From Comamonadaceae bacterium (lineage in GTDB: Bacteria > Pseudomonadota > Gammaproteobacteria > Burkholderiales > Burkholderiaceae_C): a DNA stretch of 64,000 nucleotides. Below, in pieces: positions 1 to 7,902 of the stretch. The number at the start of each line of letters is the position of its first letter. Within the stretch, counting starts at the first letter, position 1. Where the stretch lies: positions 1-64,000 of the forward strand of contig JAIXXF010000002.1 in NCBI GenBank assembly GCA_027490925.1. The letters run 5' to 3'. The position numbers and the translations under genes were made by a program. The notes under the pieces are model-generated. The model was given only the letters and a program-made list of their open reading frames with translations, was not told the origin of the DNA and searched no databases.

Positions 1-170
1 CCCGGCACAGCTCATTCCGCTTTGATGCCAGCGGCTTTGATCGTTTTGGCCCAATAGGCGGTCTCGGTTTGCACCCGCTTCTCACCTGTGCCCCGGCACA
101 GCTCATTCCGCTTTGATGCCAGCGGCTTTGATCGTTTTGGCCCAATAGGCGGTCTCGGTTTGCACCCGCT
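1..170. repeat. 79-bp direct repeat at the left window edge
   Basis: Bases 1-79 recur without a mismatch at 92-170, an offset of 91 bases with a 12-base spacer (80-91). The repeated unit is the 3' end of the Bug/TctC gene that follows on the minus strand, so an extra copy of its last codons and stop lies outside the intact gene. It could be a true tandem duplication, or an assembly artefact, since it sits exactly at the edge of the sequence. Confidence 0.9.
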
Positions 171-1071
171 GTGCCAGGGCGTCTGGCGGCAGGTAGCGCA
201 GTTCGATGCCGGCGGTGTCGGCGCGTTGCTTGGTTTCGGGTTGTTCCAGCGCGCGTTTCACTTCGCCAGTCAGTTTGGCCACGACCGCAGGCGGTGTGGC
301 GGCGGGCGCGAACAGACCCACCCAGGCTTCAAGCTGGAAATCAGGCAGGCCCGCCTCTGCGGTGGTCGGCACGTTGGGCAGGCCAGGGTGGCGGGCATTG
401 CCGGTCACCGCCAAGGCTTTCAGCTTGCCCGATTGCACATGCTGCAACACCGACGGCGGCGTGGTGATGAACACCTGCACTTGACCGGCCAGCACGTCCT
501 GCACCGCGGGGCCCGAACCGCGGTACGGGATGTGCGTCATGAACACCCCGGTTTGCTGTTTGAAGATCTCGGTGCCGATGTGCGAGAGCGAGCCAGTGCC
601 TTGGGAGGCGTAGTTCAGTTTGCCGGGGTTGGCCTTGGCGTAGGCAATGAATTCTTTCAGCGTGTTGGCGGGCACGCTGGGGTGGACCGCGATCACGTTG
701 TTGGCCACAGTGAGCAAGGCCACGGGCGCAAAGTCTTTGGCTTCCCAGGGCAGGTTGGGCGTCAGGGCGGGGTTGCCCACGTGGTAGGCGGAGTACGAAA
801 TCAGCAGGTTGTGCCCGTCGGGTTTGGTGCGCGCCACCGACCCGTACGCCACGTTGCCGCTGCCACCGGATTTGTTGTCAATCACCACCGGCTGCCCCAG
901 CTGGCGGGTGAGCGGGTCGGTCAACAGCCGGGCGGAAGTGTCCACCACACCACCGGGTGGGTTGGGCACGGTCAGGGTGATGGGTTTGTTCGGGTAGGTT
1001 TCTTGCGCCACCGCGAGGGTGGTCAGGAGCGCGGCCAGCAAGGCCGGGGCTTGGCGCCAGAAGCGGGTCAT
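103..1071 (-). CDS. Bug/TctC-family tripartite tricarboxylate transporter substrate-binding protein
   Basis: The product is a 322-residue periplasmic solute-binding protein of the Bug (TctC) family, which captures small carboxylates or related ligands for TctAB-type importers. Residues 1-22 form a signal peptide ending in TLAVAQ, followed by the family-typical YPNKPITLTVPNPPGG segment and DNKSGGSGNVA, which supply ligand-binding loops, then the HIPYRGSGPAVQD motif. Length is normal for the family. The ATG start is supported by AAGGAGA about 7 bases upstream. No membrane subunits (TctA/TctB) lie nearby, so it is an orphan receptor, as is common in Burkholderiales, where dozens of Bug proteins exist per genome. 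The ligand cannot be predicted. Its 3' end is partly duplicated at the window edge. Confidence 0.92.
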   Translation of the reverse strand: MTRFWRQAPALLAALLTTLAVAQETYPNKPITLTVPNPPGGVVDTSARLLTDPLTRQLGQPVVIDNKSGGSGNVAYGSVARTKPDGHNLLISYSAYHVGNPALTPNLPWEAKDFAPVALLTVANNVIAVHPSVPANTLKEFIAYAKANPGKLNYASQGTGSLSHIGTEIFKQQTGVFMTHIPYRGSGPAVQDVLAGQVQVFITTPPSVLQHVQSGKLKALAVTGNARHPGLPNVPTTAEAGLPDFQLEAWVGLFAPAATPPAVVAKLTGEVKRALEQPETKQRADTAGIELRYLPPDALAQRVQTETAYWAKTIKAAGIKAE

Positions 1072-1165
1072 GTCGTGTCTCCTTGTTTAAGGTGGTGCGG
1101 ATTGTGTCCAAAGGCCGCGGGTTTCGCAGCTTGCCGCAGGAAAACCCCCGCGCCGCGGGCGAGGT

Positions 1166-2830
1166 TCACGCCTGGCGTTGCAGCCGGGCCACGTGGGCCA
1201 GCAGCGAGCGTTTGGCGACTGGCCACAAGGCGGGCGGCACGTCGTCATAGGCGTGAGGGAGCCAATCGTCCACGGTGCCATTGGGTTGGGCTTGCATGGC
1301 AGCGAGTACCTTGGCCTCACGCTTCAGGCGGTGTGCCTTCAATTGGCCAATGGCCTGGGGGGCGTTACCGATCACGTGGCCGTGGGCGGGGGCGATGTAG
1401 GCGATGGCCCGCTCGTCGCAGGCCTGGCTCAGGGCGTCCAGTGAGTCGAGGTAGGCGGTCATGTCGCCATCGGGTGGGTCGACCACCGTGGTGCTGCCGT
1501 TCAGGATGTGGTCGCCAGAAAACAGCACGCCATCTTCCACCAGCACCAGGCACAGGTGGTTGGCCGCATGGCCAGGGGTGTGGACCACCCGCAGGGTGTG
1601 CGTGACGGGTGCACCGTTGCGCTCGCGGCCGGTCAGCACGAGTTCTTCGCCATCGTCCAGCGGCCGGTCGGGGACGAAGTGGCTGGCGGCACGGGCGTTG
1701 GGGCCGGAGGGCAGGCCCAACACGGCCGGTTCGGTCTCGGTGCACAGGGCTTGCAGTGGCTTGGCACCGGGGGAGTGGTCGGGGTGGGAGTGGGTGCAGA
1801 CGATGGCGTGGATCTGTCCGGGTGCCCCGGTGCGGTTCACGGCGGCCTGCCACAGCCGCTGCAGGTGGGCGGGGTCGTTCGGGCCAGGGTCAATCACCAC
1901 GTAACCGGTGTCGGGGTCGCCCACCAGGTAACTGTTGGTGCCGGGGCCGGTCATGGTGCCGGGGTTGGCAGCGGTGAGGCGTTGCAGATTGTTGAGCAGC
2001 GGTACGGGGCGTTCGTGTTGCCAGTCCAGCGCGTGGCTCAGTTGGCCGTCCGGGCACACCAGTTCCAGCTCACCAAAGGGGGGCTCGTGCTCCATGTAGC
2101 GGACCACTTCACCACCCAGCAACCCGCCCCGGGGGCACGAGGTCCACAGCGGCAATTCATTGTCCGCGCAGGCCTGCAACACCGCGTCGACGCTGGCCAT
2201 TCGGTGCAGGCGTTCCAGGGTGCGGATGGTGGGGAAGATCATCTCAAAGTCGCCCGCGTGGTGCCGAGCGAGTGCCAGCGCCGGGCGAATCCACACCGGC
2301 TCGAACTGTTCCGCCTCGTCGGCCACCGGGTGCTGCCCGTCGGGCATGCGGGCCACGAGAAACGGCACGTCGAAGCGCCGCGGCAGGTCGCGGTCGGTGG
2401 TCCAGTGGGCCAGGACGAACACCTCGTCGGCGGCCAGGGTCAGGCCCCGGGCGACGCACTGCGGGACGAACGCGGCTGTGCGGTCGAGCGCTGAGATGTC
2501 GTGATCGTCGGCCATCCGGCCGTCTGCGTGGCGCGCAAGCAGGATGCCAAGTTCTTCAAAACTTTCTCGGATCGCGGCGATGGCCTGGGTCAGGTGCGCG
2601 TCGCTCTGCGTGGCGCGGCGGCGCGCGTGGGCATGCGCCTGCGCATCGGCCTCGTCGACCACGCCCCCGGGGAACACGTAGGCGCCTGGTGCGAAGCTGG
2701 CGGCCATGGACCGCCGCGTCATCAGCACCTCAAAGCCGCTGGGTGCGTCTCGCAGCAGCAGCACAGTGGCCGCAGGCCGCGGGCGCACCGGCTCGCGGTG
2801 GGGATAGAGGCGTTGTGTGGCGCGGACCAT
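1166..2830 (-). CDS. NUDIX hydrolase / metallo-beta-lactamase-fold hydrolase fusion
   Basis: This 554-residue protein has two hydrolase modules. Residues about 20-200 form a NUDIX domain with FPGGVVDE (53-60) and the core RESFEELGI (88-96), although the Nudix box is stretched by an insertion between its two halves. Residues about 280-554 form a metallo-beta-lactamase fold with HSHPDH (347-352), the distal TPGHAANH (418-425), GDH (439-441) and AHGH (482-485), giving a full two-metal ligand set similar to LACTB2-type enzymes. NUDIX domains cleave nucleoside diphosphate-linked compounds. LACTB2-like proteins are RNases or hydrolyse thioesters. The substrate here is unknown. The start is an ATG with a -10-like hexamer only 5 bases upstream and no Shine-Dalgarno site. 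The upstream response regulator ORF reads 109 bases into this gene. Confidence 0.85.
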   Translation of the reverse strand: MVRATQRLYPHREPVRPRPAATVLLLRDAPSGFEVLMTRRSMAASFAPGAYVFPGGVVDEADAQAHAHARRRATQSDAHLTQAIAAIRESFEELGILLARHADGRMADDHDISALDRTAAFVPQCVARGLTLAADEVFVLAHWTTDRDLPRRFDVPFLVARMPDGQHPVADEAEQFEPVWIRPALALARHHAGDFEMIFPTIRTLERLHRMASVDAVLQACADNELPLWTSCPRGGLLGGEVVRYMEHEPPFGELELVCPDGQLSHALDWQHERPVPLLNNLQRLTAANPGTMTGPGTNSYLVGDPDTGYVVIDPGPNDPAHLQRLWQAAVNRTGAPGQIHAIVCTHSHPDHSPGAKPLQALCTETEPAVLGLPSGPNARAASHFVPDRPLDDGEELVLTGRERNGAPVTHTLRVVHTPGHAANHLCLVLVEDGVLFSGDHILNGSTTVVDPPDGDMTAYLDSLDALSQACDERAIAYIAPAHGHVIGNAPQAIGQLKAHRLKREAKVLAAMQAQPNGTVDDWLPHAYDDVPPALWPVAKRSLLAHVARLQRQA

Positions 2831-3576
2831 GCCCCATTTTGCCGGGAAATTGCGCGGCCGAAGGGGGGGGTCGGCCCTGTCCCGGGCGGGCTGTTGGTCC
2901 GCCAGCCGGCGATGGCGCGCAACTTGGCGGCTTTCACCACCGCTTCGGTGCGGCTGGTGACGCCCAGCACTTGGTACGCGCTGGACAGGTGCGACTTCAC
3001 CGTGCTTTCAGCGATGCTGAATTCACGGGCGATGGCCTTGTTGGCCTTGCCTTGCACCACTTTGAGCAGCACCGCTTTTTGCCTGTCCGTCAGCTGAGAC
3101 AGGGGCGATAGCGTGGCTTGGCCCTGCGCGGCTGTGCGGCCTGTGGCGTCGGTGCTCAGCAAAAAACCCGTGGGCAGGTAAGTTCCCCCCGCCAAGATGA
3201 GTTGCATGGCGGCCATCAAGACCTCGGGAGTGGACGATTTGGGCACATAGCCCATCGCGCCCGCGTCGATGGCCGCACGGATCACGCCCAGCCCCTCTTC
3301 ACTCGACAACATCACCACGGGAGCATCGGGATAACGACCTTTCACCGCTTGCAGGCCCAGCATTCCGCTGGTGTCGGGCAGGTGCAGGTCCAGCAGCACC
3401 AGGTCGAACGGTCCAGGGTGGCCCACCGCGTCGGCGATGTTGCCTGCCACCGTGATCTGGATGTCCGCGTTCATCTCGCGCAGCAGGAAACGCAGGCTCT
3501 GGGAGAACAGCGAGTGGTCGTCGATCAGCAGCAGGTTCACGTTCGTCTCAGGGAAAGACCGTGGTCGGATTGACAC
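2722..3576 (-). CDS. NarL/FixJ-family two-component response regulator with atypical C-terminal tail
   Basis: An N-terminal receiver domain (LLLIDDHS, phosphoacceptor Asp63 in LLDLHLP, Lys near 113 in VPKSS) is followed by a LuxR-type helix-turn-helix (LTDRQKAVLL ... NKAIAREFSIAESTVKSHLS). The DNA-binding domain ends near residue 225. The remaining roughly 55 residues are low in family similarity, Cys/Pro-rich, and are read from the alternative frame of the downstream NUDIX gene, so the normal stop seems to have been lost. The GTG at 3576 is used here, and a second GTG at 3540 is equally possible. The partner kinase is not intact: only a small membrane ORF resembling a kinase N-terminus lies divergently at 3645. 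Target genes cannot be inferred. Confidence 0.8.
   Translation of the reverse strand: MSIRPRSFPETNVNLLLIDDHSLFSQSLRFLLREMNADIQITVAGNIADAVGHPGPFDLVLLDLHLPDTSGMLGLQAVKGRYPDAPVVMLSSEEGLGVIRAAIDAGAMGYVPKSSTPEVLMAAMQLILAGGTYLPTGFLLSTDATGRTAAQGQATLSPLSQLTDRQKAVLLKVVQGKANKAIAREFSIAESTVKSHLSSAYQVLGVTSRTEAVVKAAKLRAIAGWRTNSPPGTGPTPPFGRAISRQNGAWSAPHNASIPTASRCARGLRPLCCCCETHPAALRC
2836..2841 (-). promoter_or_regulatory. -10-like element abutting the NUDIX/MBL gene start
   Basis: On the minus strand CAAAAT lies 5 bases before the ATG at 2830. No Shine-Dalgarno sequence fits in the gap, so transcription would begin at or near the start codon. The -35 is weak, and the site sits inside the tail of the response regulator ORF. 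Confidence 0.3.
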
Positions 3577-3597
3577 CGACCGGATTCCAAATTCAGG

Positions 3598-3626
3598 TTG
3601 GCCAACAGGGGCGATGATCTTAAGTT
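3598..3626 (+). promoter_or_regulatory. possible sigma70 promoter for the small membrane ORF
   Basis: TTGGCC (3598-3603) and TAAGTT (3621-3626) are separated by 17 bases and lie about 18 bases upstream of the ATG at 3645. This is a moderate match to the sigma70 consensus, inferred by eye. Confidence 0.3.
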
Positions 3627-3644
3627 CTTGTCAGGGCGAGGCGC

Positions 3645-3905
3645 ATGACAGACACACCAACCGCGAATCCGACCGGGGTCGATTCGGTTGAGCACGAGAG
3701 GATCCAGTCGATCGCCAGCTCGGCGCACCGTGTGCCGTTGCCGGTGTTCATTTTGGTGGCGTGTCTGGCCCTCACCGCCGTCCAGCACCCGCCGTGGTGG
3801 GCGGTGGTGGCCTGGCTGGGGCTGGCAACCGGCGCCATCGGGGTGCTGGCGGTGATGCAGCGCCAGCGCCTCGGCCCGGTTCATGCGGGGTGGGCCCGCC
3901 GATAA
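3645..3905 (+). CDS. small two-TM membrane protein, probable remnant of a sensor histidine kinase
   Basis: The 86-residue ORF has a polar N-terminus (about 1-30), then two hydrophobic segments (about 31-47 and 51-69) and a short Arg-rich end. The layout [12 protein letters not shown]...[11 protein letters not shown] resembles the membrane entry of Comamonadaceae sensor kinases paired with NarL-type regulators, but no further membrane segments, dimerisation or ATPase domain follow: the ORF stops at 3905 and dapF begins at 3913. It is divergent from the response regulator at 2722-3576. GGCGAGG upstream could serve as ribosome binding site. I infer a deletion that removed the kinase body. The alternative is a genuine small membrane protein. 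Confidence 0.45.
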   Translation: MTDTPTANPTGVDSVEHERIQSIASSAHRVPLPVFILVACLALTAVQHPPWWAVVAWLGLATGAIGVLAVMQRQRLGPVHAGWARR

Positions 3906-3906
3906 T
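3901..3906 (+). promoter_or_regulatory. -10-like element abutting dapF start
   Basis: GATAAT lies exactly 6 bases before the dapF ATG (3913) and overlaps the stop codon of the preceding small ORF. No Shine-Dalgarno site fits between. It suggests a leaderless dapF mRNA. Confidence 0.4.
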
Positions 3907-3912
3907 GTGTCC

Positions 3913-4779
3913 ATGCGGATCGAATTCACCAAAATGCAGGGTGCGGGCAACGATTTCGTGGTGCTCGACGAGACCCAGGGGCGGCTTGGCTTGACGGCGG
4001 CGCAGTACCGTTGGCTGGCCGATCGGCATTTTGGGGTCGGGGCCGATCAGATCCTCAGCGTGCGGCCGTCGCCCGCGCCCGGCATCGACTTCGAGTACGT
4101 GATCCACAACGCCGACGGCGGCGAGGTCGAGCAGTGTGGCAACGGTGCCCGTTGCTTTGTGCGCTTTGTGCGCGACCGGGGCTTGACCAACCGCGACTCG
4201 GTGCGGGTGCAGACCCGGTCTGGCGTGATCGATTTGCACCTCACGGCCGACGGCCGGGTCACAGTGGACATGGGTGCACCGGTGTTCGACCCGCCGCAAA
4301 TTCCTTTCAATTCGGACGGTTTGTTGCCCCAAACCCAAGGTTCAGGCCAAATGTGGCCCCTGGCCCTCGCCGAATCTGGCGAAAGCGCTACGGTTTTTGT
4401 AGCTGTTGTGTCGATGGGCAACCCCCACGCGGTGCAGCGCGTGGCCGATGTGGACGCGGCGCCGGTGGCCACCCAGGGCCCGTTGATCGAAGGCCACGCG
4501 CGCTTTCCGCGCCGGGTCAACGCCGGTTTCGTGCAGGTGGTCGACCGCGGGCACATCCGCTTGCGGGTCTACGAGCGCGGCTCGGGCGAGACCCTGGCGT
4601 GTGGCACTGGCGCCTGTGCTGCCGTGGTGGCGGGCATCCGCCTCGGCTGGCTGGACGCGGCGGTGGAGGTGGACACCCGCGGCGGGCGGCTCAGCATCGC
4701 CTGGCCCGGTGGCCACGCGCCTGTGACCATGACCGGCCCCGCCACCACCGTGTTTCGGGGCGAAGTGGAGCTGCCCTGA
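3913..4779 (+). CDS. dapF: diaminopimelate epimerase
   Basis: DapF (288 residues) interconverts LL- and meso-diaminopimelate, supplying meso-DAP for peptidoglycan (MurE) and lysine. Both catalytic cysteines are visible: Cys75 in [11 protein letters not shown] and Cys230 in [11 protein letters not shown]-terminal [15 protein letters not shown] is the family signature, which fixes the start at 3913 rather than an upstream in-frame codon at 3883. The stretch about 133-164 is longer than in E. coli DapF and is encoded by a copy of the dispersed repeat element (4343-4403, minus orientation), placed just before the conserved [10 protein letters not shown]. The meso-DAP product matches the DNPR motif of MurE in this window. 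Confidence 0.97.
   Translation: MRIEFTKMQGAGNDFVVLDETQGRLGLTAAQYRWLADRHFGVGADQILSVRPSPAPGIDFEYVIHNADGGEVEQCGNGARCFVRFVRDRGLTNRDSVRVQTRSGVIDLHLTADGRVTVDMGAPVFDPPQIPFNSDGLLPQTQGSGQMWPLALAESGESATVFVAVVSMGNPHAVQRVADVDAAPVATQGPLIEGHARFPRRVNAGFVQVVDRGHIRLRVYERGSGETLACGTGACAAVVAGIRLGWLDAAVEVDTRGGRLSIAWPGGHAPVTMTGPATTVFRGEVELP
4343..4403 (-). repeat. dispersed GCT-N11-AGC / AGGGC element, copy 1 (inside dapF)
   Basis: On the minus strand it starts GCTAC...GTAGC (17-bp hairpin box, 4403 to 4387), then 19 bases, then AGGGC at 4367-4363 and a GC-rich tail ending in ATTTGGCC. The same spacing occurs in four other places in the window. It is translated in frame as part of DapF. Confidence 0.75.
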
Positions 4780-4891
4780 GCGCCGCCGCCCGCGCGCTCC
4801 TGCCCCTTCGTTGTTTTGTCACCCGATCCCTACCCCTCTCACCCCCCCCTCACGCCCCCCCTCACCCCCGACACACCCCCCCAAGCGCCGC
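4780..4891. other. C-run-rich intergenic gap
   Basis: Between dapF and the DUF484 gene, bases 4815-4882 consist largely of runs of 5-8 C separated by TCA, ACG or similar. No hairpin or promoter was recognised. Such homopolymer runs are prone to slippage and to sequencing error. Confidence 0.6.
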
Positions 4892-5566
4892 ATGGACACC
4901 AACCACCCGATCACCGAAGACGACATCGCCAACTACCTGGCGAACACGCCCGATTTTTTCGAGCGCCACGCGGCGTTGCTCGCCGCGGTGCAGCTCACCA
5001 GCCCCTACAACGGCCGGTCGGTCAGCCTGCAGGAACGCCAGGCCGACATGTTGCGCGAGAAGATCAAGGCGCTGGAGCTGAAAGCGGCTGAGATGATCCG
5101 CTACGGGCACGACAACGTGGCCATCGCCGACAAGCTGCAGCGCTGGACGCGCAACGTCTTTCTGGTGCGTCGGCCCGAAGACCTGCCGCACGGCATCGCC
5201 ACCGAAATCCAGACCCAGTTTCTGGTGCCCCAGGTGGCCATCAAAGTCTGGGGCGTGGCCGAGCCCTACGCCCAGCAGCCCTTTGCGCAAGGCGTGAGCG
5301 GCGACGCGCGGGTGTTCGCCGCATCACTGACCTTGCCTTACTGTGGCGTCAACGCCAACTTTGAAGCGACGGCGTGGCTGCAAGAGCCCACGTTGGCGGC
5401 ATCGGTCGCGCTGATCGCGCTGCGCGCGGGTGCCGACCCCAACGCCTTTGGCATGTTGGTGCTGGCCTCGCCCGACCCGCAACGCTTCCATAACGCCATG
5501 GGCACAGACTTTTTGGAGCGCATCGGTGAGTTGGCTGGTGCGGCGCTGTCGCGGCTACGCCCCTGA
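4892..5566 (+). CDS. DUF484 family protein
   Basis: This 224-residue cytoplasmic protein belongs to DUF484, a GAF-like family usually found between dapF and xerC, as here. The N-terminus (DDIANYLANTPDFFERH) and the helical SVSLQERQADMLREKI segment are typical, followed by a GAF-like sensing domain to the end. The biochemical role is unknown. The start is placed at the ATG at 4892 because the family begins there; an upstream in-frame codon (4811) would add only a Pro-rich stretch. There is no evident Shine-Dalgarno site, so it may depend on dapF transcription. Confidence 0.9.
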   Translation: MDTNHPITEDDIANYLANTPDFFERHAALLAAVQLTSPYNGRSVSLQERQADMLREKIKALELKAAEMIRYGHDNVAIADKLQRWTRNVFLVRRPEDLPHGIATEIQTQFLVPQVAIKVWGVAEPYAQQPFAQGVSGDARVFAASLTLPYCGVNANFEATAWLQEPTLAASVALIALRAGADPNAFGMLVLASPDPQRFHNAMGTDFLERIGELAGAALSRLRP

Positions 5567-5623
5567 GGCCTGCCGCACGACAGTCCCGACGCGCCCCTGG
5601 CTCGCCCCCAAGTCGCACCATCC

Positions 5624-6643
5624 TTGAGCCGTTCCCCAGCGCGTCGCCCTCTCAATGAGCCACACCGCCCCTTGACCACCGCCACCGACCCCCCGACCGA
5701 ATCCGGTGCGCTGGACGCGGCGTCGCAAGCGCTGGTGAACGGCTACCTGCAGCATGTGCGGGTGGAAAAGCGCCTGGCCGATCGCACCGTGACGCTCTAC
5801 ACGCTGGATCTGCACAAGCTCGCTGCGCACGCCCAGCGGGCAGGGGTGGCGTTGTCTGATGTCCACACCGCGCACATCCGGCGCTGGGCCGCGCAGATGC
5901 GCGCGGCGGGCCGCAGCGCCCGTGGCATCGCGCTCATCCTGTCGGGCTGGCGCGGGTTTTATGCCTGGCTCGGCCGCGAGGGTCGCGTCACCAGCAACCC
6001 CGTGCAAGGCGTTCGCGCGCCCAAGGCCGCCAAGCCCCTGCCCAAAGCCCTGGGGGTGGAAGACGCGGTGCGGCTCGCCAACCACCAAGACGCTGAGCAA
6101 GACCCTTGGCTCGAAGCGCGGGACGCTGCGATGGTGGAGCTGCTCTACGGCTGCGGCTTGCGCGTGGGCGAGTTGGTGGGTCTGGACACGCACGCCAGCC
6201 CCCACGCCCGCGGCTGGGTGGACCTGGCCGCAGGCGACGCCCACGTGCTGGGCAAGGGGGGCAAACGGCGCAGTGTGCCGGTGGGTCGTGCGGCGACCGA
6301 CGCGCTGGCGCGATGGTTGGCGGTGCGGTCGTTTCAGTGGGCCGGCCCCAGCGACACCCCGGCGCTGTTTGTCGGTCGGCATGGGACCCGGCTCACCGCC
6401 CAGGCCATCTGGCAGCGCCTTCGACGGCGCGGTTTGCAGGCGGGACTGGCCACGCCTGTGCACCCCCACATGCTGCGGCACTCGTTCGCCAGCCACCTGC
6501 TCCAGTCCAGCGGCGACCTGCGTGCCGTGCAGGAATTGCTGGGCCACGCCAACATCACCACCACCCAGGTCTACACCCGGTTGGACTTTCAGCACCTGGC
6601 CAAGGCCTACGACGCGGCCCACCCGCGCGCCAAAAAGTCATGA
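5624..6643 (+). CDS. xerC: tyrosine recombinase XerC
   Basis: XerC, with XerD, resolves chromosome dimers at dif during division. The 339-residue ORF contains the SAM-like N-terminal domain (about 35-125) and the catalytic domain with all conserved residues: Arg180 (GCGLRVGEL), Lys211/214 (GKGGKRR), His282 and Arg285 (HPHMLRHSFASH), His308 (LGHAN) and the nucleophile Tyr317 (TTQVYTRL). The start is uncertain: no ATG precedes the conserved region in frame, and TTG codons at 5624 and 5672 are the candidates. The 3' end overlaps the next gene by 4 bases (ATGA), indicating coupled translation. Confidence 0.93.
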   Translation: MSRSPARRPLNEPHRPLTTATDPPTESGALDAASQALVNGYLQHVRVEKRLADRTVTLYTLDLHKLAAHAQRAGVALSDVHTAHIRRWAAQMRAAGRSARGIALILSGWRGFYAWLGREGRVTSNPVQGVRAPKAAKPLPKALGVEDAVRLANHQDAEQDPWLEARDAAMVELLYGCGLRVGELVGLDTHASPHARGWVDLAAGDAHVLGKGGKRRSVPVGRAATDALARWLAVRSFQWAGPSDTPALFVGRHGTRLTAQAIWQRLRRRGLQAGLATPVHPHMLRHSFASHLLQSSGDLRAVQELLGHANITTTQVYTRLDFQHLAKAYDAAHPRAKKS

Positions 6644-7878
6644 AAACACTCCGCCTTCGCCCCAGCAAAGAGCGCTCACTGGTGCGCCGCCATCCGTGGA
6701 TCTTCGACTCTGCCATCGCCAAGGGCGGCGGCGACGCGGGAGAAACGGTCCGCGTCGAATCCAGCGAGGGGCAGTTCCTCGCCTGGGCGTTTTACAGCCC
6801 GGCCTCCAAAATCAGCGCGCGGGTCTGGAGCTTTGACGAAACGCAGCGCATAGACGCTGCGTTTTTCAGAGCAAAAATCGAAGAATCCGTCAGGGCCAGA
6901 GCCCGATTTGACATCCAAAGCGATGCCAGGCGGTTGGTGCACGGCGAATCCGACGGTTTGCCAGGCCTGATCGTCGACCAGTACGGACTGGGCGCCGACG
7001 GGGTGTTGGTGGCGCAGTTTCTCTCCACCGGGGCCGAGCGCTGGAAGCCGGTGCTGGCCGATGCGCTGCTGGCCGCCACCGGCCTCACCCGGTTGTACGA
7101 GCGCTCCGACACCAACGCCCGCACGCTGGAGGGCTTGCCCCCCTTGGCTGGCTGGTTGCGCGGCGACGGCCCGGTGGAGCGGCAGCTGCAGGAGCATGGC
7201 TGGCGCCTGTCGCTCGACATCGCGACCGGTCACAAAACCGGGTTTTACTTGGACCAGCGCGACAGTCGGCACAAGTTCGCCGAGCACGCCCGCCGCCTGG
7301 GGTTTCAGCGCGTGCTGAACTGCTTTTGCTACACCGGGGGCTTCACCGTGGCGGCCTTGGCCGGGGGCGCAGCCCACGTCACGTCCATCGACTCGTCTGG
7401 CCCCGCGCTGGAGCGAGCCGCCGCCAACGTGGCTCTCAACGGCTTTGCGGCCGACCGAGCCACCTTCATGGACGCCGACGTGAACGCGTCGCTCCGGGGG
7501 TTCTTGGACGCCGGCCGCCGCTTTGACGCCATCGTGCTGGACCCGCCCAAGTTCGCTCCGACCGCCGCCCATGCCGACCGGGCGGCCCGCGCCTACAAAG
7601 ACATCAACCGCCTGGGCCTCAAGCTGCTGGAACCGGGCGGGGTGCTGTTCACTTACTCCTGCTCGGGTGGCATCAGCGCCGACCTGTTCCACAAGATCGT
7701 GGCGTCCGCCGGGGCCGACGCTGGAGTGGATGGCTACATCACCGAACGGCTGGGCGGCGCGCCCGACCACCCGATGACCTTGGAGTTTCCCGAGGGCGAG
7801 TACCTCAAAGGGCTGATCGTGCAGAAAAAAGGCGGAGCGCAGGCGGTTGAATACGCCGCTACACTCCCCACCTGCTGA
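6640..7878 (+). CDS. rlmI: class I SAM-dependent 23S rRNA methyltransferase (RlmI-like)
   Basis: This 412-residue protein has the PUA-like N-terminus (LRLRPSKERSLVRRHPWIF) and a Rossmann methyltransferase domain (LNCFCYTGGFTVAAL, then FDAIVLDPPKF) that define the RlmI/RlmK family of 23S rRNA m5C methyltransferases. In E. coli RlmI modifies C1962. The SAM-binding and catalytic DPPKF motifs are intact. The ATG at 6640 overlaps the xerC stop. The gene carries a copy of the dispersed repeat (6856-6913) and a perfect 10-bp inverted repeat (6839-6864) within the segment joining the PUA and linker regions, without breaking the frame or changing length much compared with E. coli RlmI. The specific target is inferred from homology only. 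Confidence 0.88.
   Translation: MKTLRLRPSKERSLVRRHPWIFDSAIAKGGGDAGETVRVESSEGQFLAWAFYSPASKISARVWSFDETQRIDAAFFRAKIEESVRARARFDIQSDARRLVHGESDGLPGLIVDQYGLGADGVLVAQFLSTGAERWKPVLADALLAATGLTRLYERSDTNARTLEGLPPLAGWLRGDGPVERQLQEHGWRLSLDIATGHKTGFYLDQRDSRHKFAEHARRLGFQRVLNCFCYTGGFTVAALAGGAAHVTSIDSSGPALERAAANVALNGFAADRATFMDADVNASLRGFLDAGRRFDAIVLDPPKFAPTAAHADRAARAYKDINRLGLKLLEPGGVLFTYSCSGGISADLFHKIVASAGADAGVDGYITERLGGAPDHPMTLEFPEGEYLKGLIVQKKGGAQAVEYAATLPTC
6839..6864. repeat. perfect 10-bp inverted repeat inside rlmI
   Basis: AAACGCAGCG (6839-6848), a 6-base loop (6849-6854) and CGCTGCGTTT (6855-6864) form a perfect hairpin. It overlaps the left end of repeat copy 2 and lies within the coding sequence. Confidence 0.85.
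6856..6913 (+). repeat. dispersed GCT-N11-AGC / AGGGC element, copy 2 (inside rlmI)
   Basis: GCT at 6856, AGC at 6870, AGGGC at 6892: the same 14- and 36-base offsets as the other copies. The hairpin box pairs only 3 bases at its ends here, so this is the most degenerate of the five full copies. Translated in frame. Confidence 0.55.
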
Positions 7879-7902
7879 AATTCTGAGCACCCGAAAGCCC
7901 CC

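Noticed and set aside
88-1605. 505-residue plus-strand open frame opposite the Bug/TctC and NUDIX genes
   Set aside because: The opposite strand encodes two recognisable proteins with start signals; this frame has only composition bias.
4811-4891. N-terminal extension of the DUF484 protein
   Set aside because: It would be Pro/Thr-rich translation of C-runs with no family similarity.
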